Source of the DNA: Gammaproteobacteria bacterium | GTDB lineage: Bacteria > Pseudomonadota > Gammaproteobacteria > Ga0077554 > Ga007554 | Assembly (NCBI GenBank): GCA_040183005.1 | Contig: JAMPIW010000002.1 | Coordinates: forward strand, 62,001 to 126,000 | DNA: 64,000 bases | Direction of reading: 5' to 3' | In this document: one piece after another, positions 25,391-33,570 of the stretch | How the letters are laid out: every line of letters starts with the position of its first letter | Position numbering within the stretch: the stretch's first letter is position 1 | Made by a program: the position numbers and the translations under genes | Notes under the pieces: generated by a model | The model's input: only the letters and a program-made list of their open reading frames with translations | What the model was told of the DNA's origin: nothing | Database searches by the model: none

Positions 25391-25601
25391 TTCGCAATCC
25401 TCGCTAGATAATGACGTACCTGACATCTGGTGGCTTAGGCAATAAACATCCTGTTCACCATCGGTTTTGATGATACCACAAATAATTATAGGGTTTAGCA
25501 ATGCGCTGTTATTGATATCTGACCGCGAGCCACGACAAAAAACTGACACACTGACTCATTACCCCCCATAAGCAGCACTTCAACAAACTCGCTCGCCCTG
25601 G

Positions 25602-25844
25602 TTATTTAGGAATATTTCTGTCGTCCTCTTTTTTCCGTTCTTTATTGCCTTCTGCTTTGGCGGCATGTTTATCCATTTTGCTCATGTCCGCATGTTTATT
25701 GTGACCTTTGGTGTCGTGTCCGTCGCGCTCAACGGCCACTATTCCTGCCGCTTCAGCCTCCTTATCGCCGGCATTCGCCACGGCGAAAACACCAAACGAA
25801 GCAACCATCGCCATCGCGGCAGCGCCAATCAGAATCTTATTCAT
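25602..25844 (-). CDS. Small exported His/Lys/Asp-rich protein, paralogue of 25160-25390
   Basis: The 80-aa protein starts MNKILIGAAAMAM with a signal peptide cleaved near ANA-GDKE. The mature part is rich in H, K, D and E (DGHDTKGHNKHADMSKMDKH). AGGAGA precedes the ATG, and the preceding in-frame TTG is unlikely. No known domain is recognised. The pair differs in charge order: this member has more histidine and aspartate, the other more glutamate and lysine. Confidence 0.7.
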   Translation of the reverse strand: MNKILIGAAAMAMVASFGVFAVANAGDKEAEAAGIVAVERDGHDTKGHNKHADMSKMDKHAAKAEGNKERKKEDDRNIPK

Positions 25845-25892
25845 CAAGCAGATCTCCTTAAAAAGTTGAATTTGACAACGAACCAGATCTTT

Positions 25893-26375
25893 TCACTTTT
25901 TATTTTTTGGTGAAAAGATGTGCAGGCGCGCCCGCAAACGCCTGAGCGTCATTGCGTCGCTGCTGTCCGGCGCGAGCACCACGGAACGGCGGCGAGCCCG
26001 TAGCGGCAGGCGTTCTTGTATATCGGCACGATCCAGCTCAAAGTTGAGCACTACCAGCAATGGGTGTACATAACTGCCGGGCAGCAGACGCGCAACAATC
26101 TCTTTGCCGCCAGCGGTATGGAGCTTCCAGCCATCATCGCAGTCCCATACCAAACGGAGAATGGCGCGCTTGTCGCGCAACAAGGCGTGGGTGTTGAGAG
26201 TGTACGTCAAACTGGCAAGAATCACGCCTGCCAGCAGCAGCATTTCCCATACAGGCAGGGCAAGCGGCGGGATCAAGGCCAACGCGCCGCCGTGGGCAAG
26301 CAGCATCAGCCCTGCAAGCTGGGGAGAATAACGCAGATCAATTTGTAACGGGGCGGCGGATTTTAGCGACGACAT
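25893..26375 (-). CDS. ygfX: YgfX/CptA-like membrane protein
   Basis: The 160-aa protein has two close hydrophobic helices (about 20-60: LAGLMLLAHGGALALIPP, WEMLLLAGVILASLTYTL), then a soluble strand-rich part ending ARLHIF. This is the layout of YgfX, which is encoded next to SdhE across gammaproteobacteria and has been reported as a membrane partner or toxin-like protein. It starts at ATG 26375 inside sdhE (38-nt overlap), so it is translated from the same transcript. Confidence 0.75.
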   Translation of the reverse strand: MSSLKSAAPLQIDLRYSPQLAGLMLLAHGGALALIPPLALPVWEMLLLAGVILASLTYTLNTHALLRDKRAILRLVWDCDDGWKLHTAGGKEIVARLLPGSYVHPLLVVLNFELDRADIQERLPLRARRRSVVLAPDSSDAMTLRRLRARLHIFSPKNKK

Positions 26376-26586
26376 CAGCAATGGCCTTATCAGTTGGGAT
26401 CATGCGTCCCAGCATATATTCAAGTAAAACGGTGTCAGGATAGCCGAGCAGATCAGCAAATGCCTGCTGTTCCGGCGTGGTCAGGGCGTCAAACTGCCCA
26501 TCAAGAAACGCCTGCAGCAGGAGATCCAGCTCCAGCATGCCACGGCGGCATTGCCAGTACAATCGCGCACGTTCTGCATTCTCCAT
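26338..26586 (-). CDS. sdhE: SdhE, succinate dehydrogenase FAD-assembly factor
   Basis: The 82-aa protein contains the RLYWQCRRGMLELDLLL signature (RGxxE) of SdhE/YgfY, which promotes covalent flavin attachment to SdhA. It starts directly after the sdhB stop codon (26589-26587) with no gap, and belongs to the sdhCDAB-sdhE-ygfX operon. In many relatives sdhE-ygfX is a separate locus; here it is joined to the structural genes. Confidence 0.92.
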   Translation of the reverse strand: MENAERARLYWQCRRGMLELDLLLQAFLDGQFDALTTPEQQAFADLLGYPDTVLLEYMLGRMIPTDKAIADVVAKIRRPVTN

Positions 26587-27288
26587 TTAGATCAAATGCT
26601 TCAACATTAGTTTCTTGATTTTCCCGATTGCCTTGGTGGGATTCAATCCCTTGGGGCAGACATCGACACAGTTCATGACGGTGTGGCAACGGAACAGCCG
26701 GTACGGACCTTCCAGCGCTTCCAGACGCTCTGCCGTAGCCTGGTCGCGGCTATCGGCGAGAAAGCGATAGGCTTGCAATAGCGCTGCCGGACCACGGAAT
26801 TTGTCAGGGTTCCACCAGAACGAGGGGCAGGCGGTGGAGCAGCAGCCACACAGGATACATTCATACAAACCGTCGAGTTCGTCGCGCTGTTCGGGCGTCT
26901 GAAGATACTCAACTTCAGGCTCGGGATCATGAACGATGAGATAGGGCTGGATGGCACGGTACTGGTGGTAAAACTGGCTCATATCAACCACCAGATCGCG
27001 GATCACCGGCATGCCGGGCACGGGTCTAATCTCGATCGGTTGTTTGAGGTTGGCAAGCGGTGTGATGCAAGCCAGCCCGTTGCGTCCATTGATGTTCATG
27101 GCATCCGAACCGCACACGCCTTCGCCGCAGGAGTGGCGGAAGGACAGGCTTTCGTCGTTGGCTTTGATCAGGCGCAGCGCGTCGAGCAGCATCATGCCAG
27201 GGGCGACATCCGCGTCCGGCAGATCAATGTCCTGCATGCGGGGCGCGGCATCCGTTTCAGGGTTGTAGCGGTAAATGGAGAAGCGCAT
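26587..27288 (-). CDS. sdhB: Succinate dehydrogenase iron-sulfur subunit SdhB
   Basis: The 233-aa protein has the [2Fe-2S] segment (CGEGVCGSDAMNINGRNGLAC) split over residues 55-75, and the later CILCGCCSTACPSFWW and CHTVMNCVDVCPKGLNP motifs for the [4Fe-4S] and [3Fe-4S] clusters. It transfers electrons from the SdhA flavin to ubiquinone at the membrane. Upstream, 146 bp of repeat element separate it from sdhA; its ribosome-binding site (AGGGG) lies inside that element's inverted repeat. Confidence 0.96.
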   Translation of the reverse strand: MRFSIYRYNPETDAAPRMQDIDLPDADVAPGMMLLDALRLIKANDESLSFRHSCGEGVCGSDAMNINGRNGLACITPLANLKQPIEIRPVPGMPVIRDLVVDMSQFYHQYRAIQPYLIVHDPEPEVEYLQTPEQRDELDGLYECILCGCCSTACPSFWWNPDKFRGPAALLQAYRFLADSRDQATAERLEALEGPYRLFRCHTVMNCVDVCPKGLNPTKAIGKIKKLMLKHLI

Positions 27289-27434
27289 ATGGGTACCCCT
27301 AAAAATTCACTGAAGGCGCGCTGGCGGCGTTGCAAAGCCGCTCAAAATGCTCATGTACTATGTGTACACTGCGCTTTTTCGCGTCTTTGCGCCTTGCCAT
27401 CATCGCCTTGATTGCATTTTTAGAGGTACCCATA
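27289..27434. mobile_element. Inverted-repeat element between sdhA and sdhB
   Basis: The gap between sdhA and sdhB is bounded by inverted repeats: ATATGGGTACCCCTAAAAAT at the sdhB side and ATTTTTAGAGGTACCCATAT at the sdhA side. They share a KpnI-like GGTACC core and differ at one base. Inside is a GC-rich stretch (GCGCGCTGGCGGCGTTGC) and no coding frame. sdh genes are normally adjacent, so this looks like a MITE-type insertion that conserved operon function. Confidence 0.65.
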
Positions 27435-29213
27435 TCAATACACCCTCGGCTTGGGCGGGAAACTCTCCACGGTCAGTGGTTTCATCCGCACCGGCTTGTA
27501 ATCAATCTGACGGTTCTGTTTGGAGTACAGACTGTGCTTCAGCCATTTAACATCGTCACGCTCGGGATAGTCGATGCGGGAGTGGGCGCCGCGACTCTCC
27601 TGGCGCGCCAGGGCGCAGCTCACCGTGGCGAGCGCGATGTCGACCAGATTCTCCAGCTCCAAGGCCTCGATGCGTGCAGTATTGAAAACCTTGCTGTGAT
27701 CCTTGAGATAGACATTCTGCAGGCGCGCCTCGATCTCCCGCACCTTCTCCAGCCCCTCACGCAACACATCCTCGGTGCGGAACACGCCGCAGTAATGCTC
27801 CATGGCGCGCTTGAGATCATTGCGCAGCGCATCCACCGTTTCGCCATCGCCGCGCCGATCCCAGCGCGCGAGACGCTCAAGCGCCTGATCCACGCTGTTC
27901 GCTGCCGGGGGGCGGCTGTAGCGGTTTTCGCGCAGATATTCACTGATGTGATTGCCCGCCGCACGACCAAACACGACGATATCCAGCAGCGAATTGCCAC
28001 CCAGGCGGTTGGCGCCATGCACCGAAACACAGGCACATTCGCCGACGGCATAGAGTCCGGGCACCGGCTCTTCCGCGCCCTGTTGTTGCGGTGCAACTAC
28101 TTGTCCAAAGCGGTTGGTAGGAATGCCGCCCATGGTATAGTGCGCCGTGGGAAATACGGGTATGGCGGTGTTAATTGGGTCGATATGCAAAAAGGTCTGC
28201 ACCATGTCGCGTATCCCTGGCAGGCGTTTGCGTATCACCTCCTCGCCGAGATGATCGACCTTCAGCAGTATAAAATCCTTGCTGGGTCCGCAGCCCCGGC
28301 CTTCGCGCACCTCGGTGGCGATGGCGCGACTCACGACATCGCGGCTCGCCAGGTCTTTGGCGTGGGGGGCGTAGCGCTCCATAAAGCGTTCGCCTTCGCC
28401 ATTCACAAGGTAACCACCCTCACCACGCGCGGCTTCCGTAATCAACATACCCTTACCGGCAATGCCGGTGGGATGAAACTGGAAGAACTCCATGTCTTGC
28501 AGCGGAACACCGGCGCGCAGCGCCATCGCCATGCCGTCGCCGGTGTTGATTCGGGCATTGGTGTTGGTGCGGAATAGCTGCCCTGCCCCACCAGTCGCAA
28601 GCAGCGTGGTCTTGGCCTGGATCACCAGCGGCTCGCCAGTCTCGATTTCCAGCACCAGCGCGCCAAGAATATAACCCTCGTCATCCTTGAGCAGATCAAT
28701 GGCGAAATATTCGTCGAAAAAATGGGTCTTGGCGCGGATGTTTTGCTGATACAACGCGTGCAGAATGGCGTGCCCGGTGCGATCCGCCGCAGCGCAGGTG
28801 CGCGCCGCCTGGTCGCCGCCGAAATTCTGGCTCTGGCCGCCGAATGCGCGCTGATAGATCTTGCCATTATCCAGCCTCGAAAACGGTACGCCGATATGCT
28901 CAAGCTCGATCACCAAGCGCGGCGCGGCGCGGCACATGTATTCGATGGCGTCTTGATCGCCGAGGAAGTCGCCACCTTTGACGGTATCGTACATATGCCA
29001 GTGCCAGTTGTCCGGCGACACATTGGCCAGTGCGGCGTTCATCCCGCCCTGCGCGGCGACGGTGTGCGAGCGCGTCGGAAACACCTTGGACACCACCGCC
29101 ACGTTGGCCTCGTCCTGCGCTAGCTGCAAGGCCGCGCGCAGCCCGCCACCGCCCGCGCCGATCACCAGTACATCAAACTTGCGGCTTGGTATATTGGCCT
29201 TGATCTGGCTCAT
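27435..29213 (-). CDS. sdhA: Succinate dehydrogenase flavoprotein subunit SdhA
   Basis: The 592-aa protein starts MSQIKANIPSRKFDV with the FAD fold VLVIGAGGGGLRAAL. SHTVAAQGGMNAAL carries the histidine for covalent FAD. Other conserved parts are FQFHPTGI, the HYTMGGIPTN active-site region, and GANRLGGNSLLDIVVFGRAAG. It oxidises succinate to fumarate in the citric acid cycle and complex II. The ATG at 29213 overlaps the sdhD stop (ATGA); the open frame extends 12 codons upstream but that part is sdhD. Confidence 0.97.
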   Translation of the reverse strand: MSQIKANIPSRKFDVLVIGAGGGGLRAALQLAQDEANVAVVSKVFPTRSHTVAAQGGMNAALANVSPDNWHWHMYDTVKGGDFLGDQDAIEYMCRAAPRLVIELEHIGVPFSRLDNGKIYQRAFGGQSQNFGGDQAARTCAAADRTGHAILHALYQQNIRAKTHFFDEYFAIDLLKDDEGYILGALVLEIETGEPLVIQAKTTLLATGGAGQLFRTNTNARINTGDGMAMALRAGVPLQDMEFFQFHPTGIAGKGMLITEAARGEGGYLVNGEGERFMERYAPHAKDLASRDVVSRAIATEVREGRGCGPSKDFILLKVDHLGEEVIRKRLPGIRDMVQTFLHIDPINTAIPVFPTAHYTMGGIPTNRFGQVVAPQQQGAEEPVPGLYAVGECACVSVHGANRLGGNSLLDIVVFGRAAGNHISEYLRENRYSRPPAANSVDQALERLARWDRRGDGETVDALRNDLKRAMEHYCGVFRTEDVLREGLEKVREIEARLQNVYLKDHSKVFNTARIEALELENLVDIALATVSCALARQESRGAHSRIDYPERDDVKWLKHSLYSKQNRQIDYKPVRMKPLTVESFPPKPRVY

Positions 29214-29557
29214 GCCGCCCCCCCCATCATCAGAATACGCAGCACCCACAACCCCATTGCCAACAGACCTGCCGCCACCAATGCCAACAACACAAAACGC
29301 ACCCCCAGTGGATGCACATAATCCATAATCACGTCACGCAGACCCACCCAGGCGTGGATCAACAGCGCGGCAAAAAATATACTGGCTGTCACAGCGATAA
29401 AAGGGAGCGTCATCCAGGTTCGCCACTCCTGATAGGAGTTTGGCGCATCCAACACCAGATGCAATACAAACATGCCGATGAAGAGCGCCATATAAACCGC
29501 GCTCAAACGCTGCAACAGCCAGGCGCGAAAACCGGAGGCGCGCCAGATCATAGCCAT
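29210..29557 (-). CDS. sdhD: Succinate dehydrogenase membrane anchor SdhD
   Basis: The 115-aa protein has three hydrophobic helices and the segment HAWVGLRDVIMDYV, which holds the heme/quinone-side histidine and aspartate-tyrosine pair of SdhD. It overlaps sdhC by 10 nt and sdhA by 4 nt. Confidence 0.93.
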   Translation of the reverse strand: MAMIWRASGFRAWLLQRLSAVYMALFIGMFVLHLVLDAPNSYQEWRTWMTLPFIAVTASIFFAALLIHAWVGLRDVIMDYVHPLGVRFVLLALVAAGLLAMGLWVLRILMMGGAA

Positions 29558-29928
29558 ACCAATAGTGCGATGATCGGCACGATCAAGCCACCAACATTGA
29601 CGACCCAGGCGCTACGGCGCGCGCTATCGCGCTCGACACCGATATCGGCATCAATCAATAAAAAGCGAATACCCGCCAGCAGGTGATGAGAAAATCCCCA
29701 CAACAGTATCACCGCTATAAATTTGACGGGCGATGAAGCCAGTATTGCCAGCGCCTCGGCATAACCCTGCTCATCGCGTAGCGACAGATCCAGCAGATAG
29801 ATAACAAACGGAATGAGCAGACACAGCATCACGCCCGTAACACGGTGAGCGAAGGAAAGAACGGCGACCACTGGCATGCGAATGCGCAGCAGATCCATGA
29901 AGATGGGACGTTTTATATTTTTAGCCAT
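29548..29928 (-). CDS. sdhC: Succinate dehydrogenase cytochrome b subunit SdhC
   Basis: The 126-aa protein has RPIFMDLLRIRMP at the N-terminus, SFAHRVTGVML (the conserved S..HR quinone-site element) and FSHHLLAGIRFLLID with heme-ligand histidine, in three transmembrane helices. An ATG four codons upstream (29940) is possible; MAKNIKRP fits the family start better. First gene of the sdhCDAB-sdhE-ygfX operon. Confidence 0.93.
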   Translation of the reverse strand: MAKNIKRPIFMDLLRIRMPVVAVLSFAHRVTGVMLCLLIPFVIYLLDLSLRDEQGYAEALAILASSPVKFIAVILLWGFSHHLLAGIRFLLIDADIGVERDSARRSAWVVNVGGLIVPIIALLVWL

Positions 29929-30090
29929 TTTCTTTATCATCGGACATTAGTTTATATCACTTGAGGCATCCGTCCAGTATTATGCGGAAACTGGTTATTA
30001 GCTACCTTTGTAATATGCACAAAAAGGCCGTTTAAACTATGCAATTAACGACTAAAATGAGCGGTCAACTGCCGTTTCTAGGTTTATAGT

Positions 30091-31143
30091 ATGCACGCAG
30101 AATGGAAAACCCTTATCGAAGCCGCTGGCGCTGTTATCGAGTCTGGTGGTGTGCGCCATTTCGGCAATCCATCGCAGGAGCTACAGACGTTGGCAACCGG
30201 CACCGTTATTGCCGACCTGTCGCACACTGGGCTGATCGCCGTCCGCGGGCCGGATGCCGCAACCTTTCTTCAGAATCAGTTCAGCAACGATGTGCGCGGG
30301 GTGTCGCAGCAGCACAGCCAGATGAGCGCCTATTGCAACCCAAAGGGGCGAATTCTGGCGTGTTTCCGCATTTTTATGCGCGATGACACTTATTACTTGC
30401 GCATGCCGCAGGAGCTCGTTGACGCCACCCTCAAGCGCTTGCGCATGTTTGTATTGCGCGCCAAGGTCACGCTGGAAGATGCCGGCGACGCGCTGGTGCG
30501 CATCGGCATTGCCAGCCCGCATGGCATAACTGAATTAAAAGACATACTGGGCGGCTTGCCGGAAGACGTTGACGATACTGTGCACTGCAACGGACTTACC
30601 GTGATACGCCTCCCCGGCGCGCAGCCACGCTTTGAGATTACTGGAGAATTTGCAGCCGCCAGGGATATCTGGAACAAGCTCGGTGTCCATGCCACCCCGG
30701 TGGGTGCAAGCGTATGGGATCTGCTCGACATTCGCGCCGGCATTCCCACCATCCATGTCGTCACCAGCGAAGCCTTTGTGCCGCAGATGGTCAACCTGCA
30801 CCTCATTAACGGCGTCAGCTTTAAAAAAGGCTGCTATCCCGGCCAGGAAATTGTAGCGCGCATGCACTACCTCGGCACGCTCAAGCGGCGCATGTATCTT
30901 GCCCATATCCTGTCGGACACGGCCCCTCAACCGGGTGACACACTGTATGGCTCCGGCACTGAAAATACTCAAAGCATCGGAACTATCGTCACCGCGCAAC
31001 CGGCGCCCGAAGGCGGCTTTGACGCGCTCGCCGTGGTGGAAATCAAGGCTGCCGAACATAGCAGCGTGCATTTACATAGCACTGGTGGGGCAGCGCTTGC
31101 ATTCCGGGATCTGCCTTATCCGCTATCCCCTTCAGAAACCTGA
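30091..31143 (+). CDS. ygfZ: YgfZ, folate-binding Fe-S cluster maintenance protein
   Basis: The 350-aa protein is a GcvT-like fold with the diagnostic KKGCYPGQEIVARMHYLG near residue 248, where the cysteine in KGCYPGQE is essential. YgfZ uses folate and supports the activity of Fe-S enzymes such as MiaB. It is divergent from sdhC, which encodes part of another Fe-S-dependent complex, so a shared intergenic region (29941-30090) separates them. Confidence 0.93.
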   Translation: MHAEWKTLIEAAGAVIESGGVRHFGNPSQELQTLATGTVIADLSHTGLIAVRGPDAATFLQNQFSNDVRGVSQQHSQMSAYCNPKGRILACFRIFMRDDTYYLRMPQELVDATLKRLRMFVLRAKVTLEDAGDALVRIGIASPHGITELKDILGGLPEDVDDTVHCNGLTVIRLPGAQPRFEITGEFAAARDIWNKLGVHATPVGASVWDLLDIRAGIPTIHVVTSEAFVPQMVNLHLINGVSFKKGCYPGQEIVARMHYLGTLKRRMYLAHILSDTAPQPGDTLYGSGTENTQSIGTIVTAQPAPEGGFDALAVVEIKAAEHSSVHLHSTGGAALAFRDLPYPLSPSET

Positions 31144-31222
31144 TGAGCCGCCACTAAAGTTATCCAGGGAGGCTGCCGAAAACCAGACAGGCTCTAAGTT
31201 CAGCAAAACAAAGGATTGCGGC

Positions 31223-32101
31223 ATGACAGCCACCCAGCACGCTAAAAAAGACGCCACAGCAGATCTCGAAGACAGGTTCATCTCCAGGCTGCTCGATGAC
31301 ATCCGGCACAAGCGAATAGGATTACCCACCCTCCCGGAAGTCGCCATCAGGGTGCGCAAAGCAGCCTCTGCACCGAATGTCACAGCCGCACAGCTTGCGC
31401 AGCTTGTCGGCACTGACCCTGTTTTGTCGGCACGCCTGTTACAGGTGGCAAACAGCCCGCTCTATCGCGGCAACAAATCAATCCTTAACATACAAACCGC
31501 CATCGCCCGGCTCGGAAACACACTGGTACGCAACCTGATCACCAGCGTCGTCGTCAGCCAGCTATTTCAGGCCCAGGTGCCCTCCGCCATCAAACACCGC
31601 TTAAAAACGACGTGGGCACATACTATTCAAGTGGCGGCCATCAGCCACGTGCTGGCCCATAAATTCACCCGGCTCATGCCGGAGCAGGCCATGCTGGCCG
31701 GACTGATACATGACATCGGAAAGTTACCGATTCTGATGCAACTGGAGATGTTCCCCGGCCTGCTTGAGAATGAACAAACCGTTGACCGTCTGGTTACCCT
31801 TCTGCACCCCCAGATCGGCAAAGTCATACTCGAAGCCTGGAACTTCCCCCCGGAAATGGTTGCGGTGGCCGCCGAGCACGAAAATCTGGCGCGCAATCCC
31901 GGACCGCAAGCCGATTATGTCGATGTCGTCCTCATGGCAAATCTATACAGCCACATCGGCACCAGCCACCATTTTGGCATAGCCGAATGGCCCTCGATTC
32001 CAGCCTGCGGCAAATTGGGCCTCACGGCTGAACAATGTCTTATTACCCTCAATGACGCGCAGGCGGAAGTAATGGAAATACAGAAACTGCTGACTGCCTA
32101 A
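31223..32101 (+). CDS. HDOD domain signalling protein
   Basis: The 292-aa protein begins MTATQHAKKDA and is made mainly of an HDOD domain: LPTLPEVAIRVRKA, DPVLSARLLQVANSPLY, IQTAIARLGN, then GLIHDIGKLP and a helix with EHE. HDOD proteins lack full HD phosphodiesterase activity and work as regulators, often in stress or motility control. No partner domain is attached. The open frame extends upstream to 30899 but overlaps ygfZ; the ATG at 31223 fits the family. Confidence 0.85.
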   Translation: MTATQHAKKDATADLEDRFISRLLDDIRHKRIGLPTLPEVAIRVRKAASAPNVTAAQLAQLVGTDPVLSARLLQVANSPLYRGNKSILNIQTAIARLGNTLVRNLITSVVVSQLFQAQVPSAIKHRLKTTWAHTIQVAAISHVLAHKFTRLMPEQAMLAGLIHDIGKLPILMQLEMFPGLLENEQTVDRLVTLLHPQIGKVILEAWNFPPEMVAVAAEHENLARNPGPQADYVDVVLMANLYSHIGTSHHFGIAEWPSIPACGKLGLTAEQCLITLNDAQAEVMEIQKLLTA

Positions 32102-32141
32102 CTTCAATTCCATTTCAATGGGAAAATCAACGCATCCCCTC

Positions 32142-32176
32142 ATCCCCTCTCTCCCGCCCTGCGGGAGAGAGGGGAT
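32142..32176. repeat. Perfect 16-bp-arm hairpin after HDOD gene
   Basis: ATCCCCTCTCTCCCGC, a CCT loop, and GCGGGAGAGAGGGGAT form a perfect hairpin. It lies 40 bp beyond the HDOD stop. It resembles the hairpins embedded in hsdM, so it is likely a dispersed repeat that also serves as a transcript-end structure. Confidence 0.7.
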
Positions 32177-32276
32177 TTCTATATCAGAGGCTTGAGCCAA
32201 CGGGACAAGGACGGGTGCTGTGTCTTCGAAGGTGGTGCGGCTCACCACGAAATGTAGCCATTCATTCAACCCTGAG

Positions 32277-32497
32277 TAGTTCGCATCCCCCGAAGGCAGG
32301 CGCCAAATGCAATGCAAATGATCCGGTAAAAGCACAAAGGCTTCAATATCGAAAGGGTGCGACTCCTTGACTCGCCAGATCGCCGTTTTGAGCGCGGTGT
32401 ATATTCGTGGCTCGGTCAAAATGGGTTGGCGGCGGTATGCGTTGACCGTGAAGAAATATGTGCCACCCGGCGTCAAGGCTCTACGAAATGTAGCCAT
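32277..32497 (-). pseudogene. RAYT (REP-associated tyrosine transposase) N-terminal remnant
   Basis: The frame begins MATFRRALTPGGTYFFTVNAYRR and keeps about 74 residues including HLHCIWRLPSGDANYS, which contains the Y1_Tnp metal motif (HLHCIW). At 32276 similarity to the second copy (35563 downward) stops. Beyond this the frame continues in unrelated sequence; there a second copy of its own start region (tacgaaatgtagccattcat) occurs at 32246-32270. The catalytic tyrosine part is absent. Confidence 0.8.
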
Positions 32498-32515
32498 TCA
32501 TTCAAGCCTTCTTGT

Positions 32516-32532
32516 CGTGCGCATGGCGCACG
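32516..32532. repeat. REP-like hairpin upstream of RAYT remnant
   Basis: CGTGCGC-ATG-GCGCACG forms a perfect 7-bp-arm hairpin just upstream of the RAYT start. The same hairpin occurs at 34994-35010 (loop TGT) and 35582-35598 (loop ATG) at the two ends of the second RAYT gene. Confidence 0.7.
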
Positions 32533-32667
32533 CTACGCTTGCTGCCCGCCACGTCCAGTTCGGCCGACGTGACCGCTCCTGCGCTTCCGGCAACTGCTCT
32601 CTGCGTTGATCTACCTCCGGCATCCATGCCGCTTCGCGGAACCGACCACTTTGCAGACGAACCATTG

Positions 32668-32997
32668 TCAAGCGTGCGCGTGATTTTCTGGCTCGACGGA
32701 TAAACGCAACCCGACTGTCTTAAGCACCGCCAATAAGGTCTTTAGCGTTGGGTTGCCCTTTGGTGACAAGGCACGATATAGAGATTCGCGGCTTATACCG
32801 GCCTCAGCAGCCACCGCCCCGAGACCGCCATAGGCCTCCGCCACTGTGCGTAGCGCCAACAATCCAGCAGCGCGATCATCCGGGTTGTCGAGCGACTCCA
32901 TTGCTGCTTTCAGATATTCGACCGCCAGTTCCCGATCTGCCTGCAGCTCGGCCACTTCCGCCTCATGATGTGAAACAGCACCTTTCAATATACTCAT
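32668..32997 (-). CDS. HigA-like antitoxin (TIGR02684-type)
   Basis: The 109-aa protein has a C-terminal helix-turn-helix (GGLGAVAAEAGISRESLYRALS, then NPTLKTLLAVLKTVGLRL) and an N-terminal helical dimerisation part. It matches the probable addiction-module antidote family that pairs with RelE-like killer proteins. The ATG at 32997 overlaps the toxin stop (ATGA). It would neutralise the upstream toxin and bind the operator at 33326-33343. Confidence 0.85.
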   Translation of the reverse strand: MSILKGAVSHHEAEVAELQADRELAVEYLKAAMESLDNPDDRAAGLLALRTVAEAYGGLGAVAAEAGISRESLYRALSPKGNPTLKTLLAVLKTVGLRLSVEPENHAHA

Positions 32998-33317
32998 GAT
33001 TGCCTCCGTTTCCATTCCGACCATAGTTTTTTGGCCCGCTTGATGTCCGTTGCCTGAGCGCGTTTATCGCCCCCACACAACAGAATAACGACCGTTTTCC
33101 CGTGCCGACCACAGTAGACGCGGTATCCTGCGCCGACATGTACGCGCAGCTCAATTACCCCTTCGCCGACCGGTTCGCAATCGCCGAAGTTACCTGCTTG
33201 CACCTGCCGTAAACGGACACGGATACGTGCCTGGGCCACCTTGTCGCGCACAGCATCCAACCATTCCGTGAATGGCTCACGACCGCCTTCATGTTGATAT
33301 CGGAATAGTTCTATCAT
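32994..33317 (-). CDS. RelE/HigB-like toxin (TIGR02683-type)
   Basis: The 107-aa protein has the RelE/ParE fold of the addiction-module killer family (FTEWLDAVRDKVAQARIRVRL, ELRVHVGAGYRVYC, ILLCGGDKRAQATDIKRAKKLW). Such toxins usually cleave mRNA at the ribosome. Toxin before antitoxin is the usual order for this subfamily. A perfect palindrome 9 bp upstream of the start is a probable autoregulatory operator. Confidence 0.88.
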   Translation of the reverse strand: MIELFRYQHEGGREPFTEWLDAVRDKVAQARIRVRLRQVQAGNFGDCEPVGEGVIELRVHVGAGYRVYCGRHGKTVVILLCGGDKRAQATDIKRAKKLWSEWKRRQS

Positions 33318-33325
33318 GGGTAAAT

Positions 33326-33343
33326 TGTAGCTTAAAAGCTACA
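33326..33343. promoter_or_regulatory. Palindromic operator of the toxin-antitoxin pair
   Basis: TGTAGCTT-AA-AAGCTACA is a perfect 8-bp-arm palindrome ending 9 bp before the toxin start. Its placement is consistent with binding by the HigA-like HTH antitoxin to repress its own transcription. Confidence 0.6.
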
Positions 33344-33365
33344 GACATACTACCCCCTCATTCCG

Positions 33366-33560
33366 TTATGCACCTCCCCCCGTCTTAATCCTCACCACCA
33401 GCCCAGTCTCCTTGGCCAGGCCAGTGTGCTTGGCGTCCTTGCCCCCGATGAAGTCGTCGAGCCAGCCATAGGTATGTAGCGGCTTCTTCTTGTTCCTGGC
33501 CAAGGTGCTGTCGTCATCCGCGCTGCCGTTGGTGGTCTGGGCCGCCCATTGGATGAGCAA
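33366..33560 (-). pseudogene. Unrecognised C-terminal gene fragment beside an IS
   Basis: The 64-codon frame ends QWAAQTTNGSADDDSTLARN...GLVVRIKTGGGA and has no plausible ribosome-binding site before its TTG. The reading frame stops in the direction of the IS, a few codons from the TGGACTCCACCC repeat that marks the IS end at 33571. It is therefore probably the tail of a gene truncated at that junction. I do not recognise the family. Confidence 0.4.
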
Positions 33561-33570
33561 GCGTATCTAT

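Noticed and set aside
27330-28577. 415-codon plus-strand frame over sdhA
   Set aside because: It runs antisense through sdhA and has no domain match; the sdhA motifs are unambiguous.
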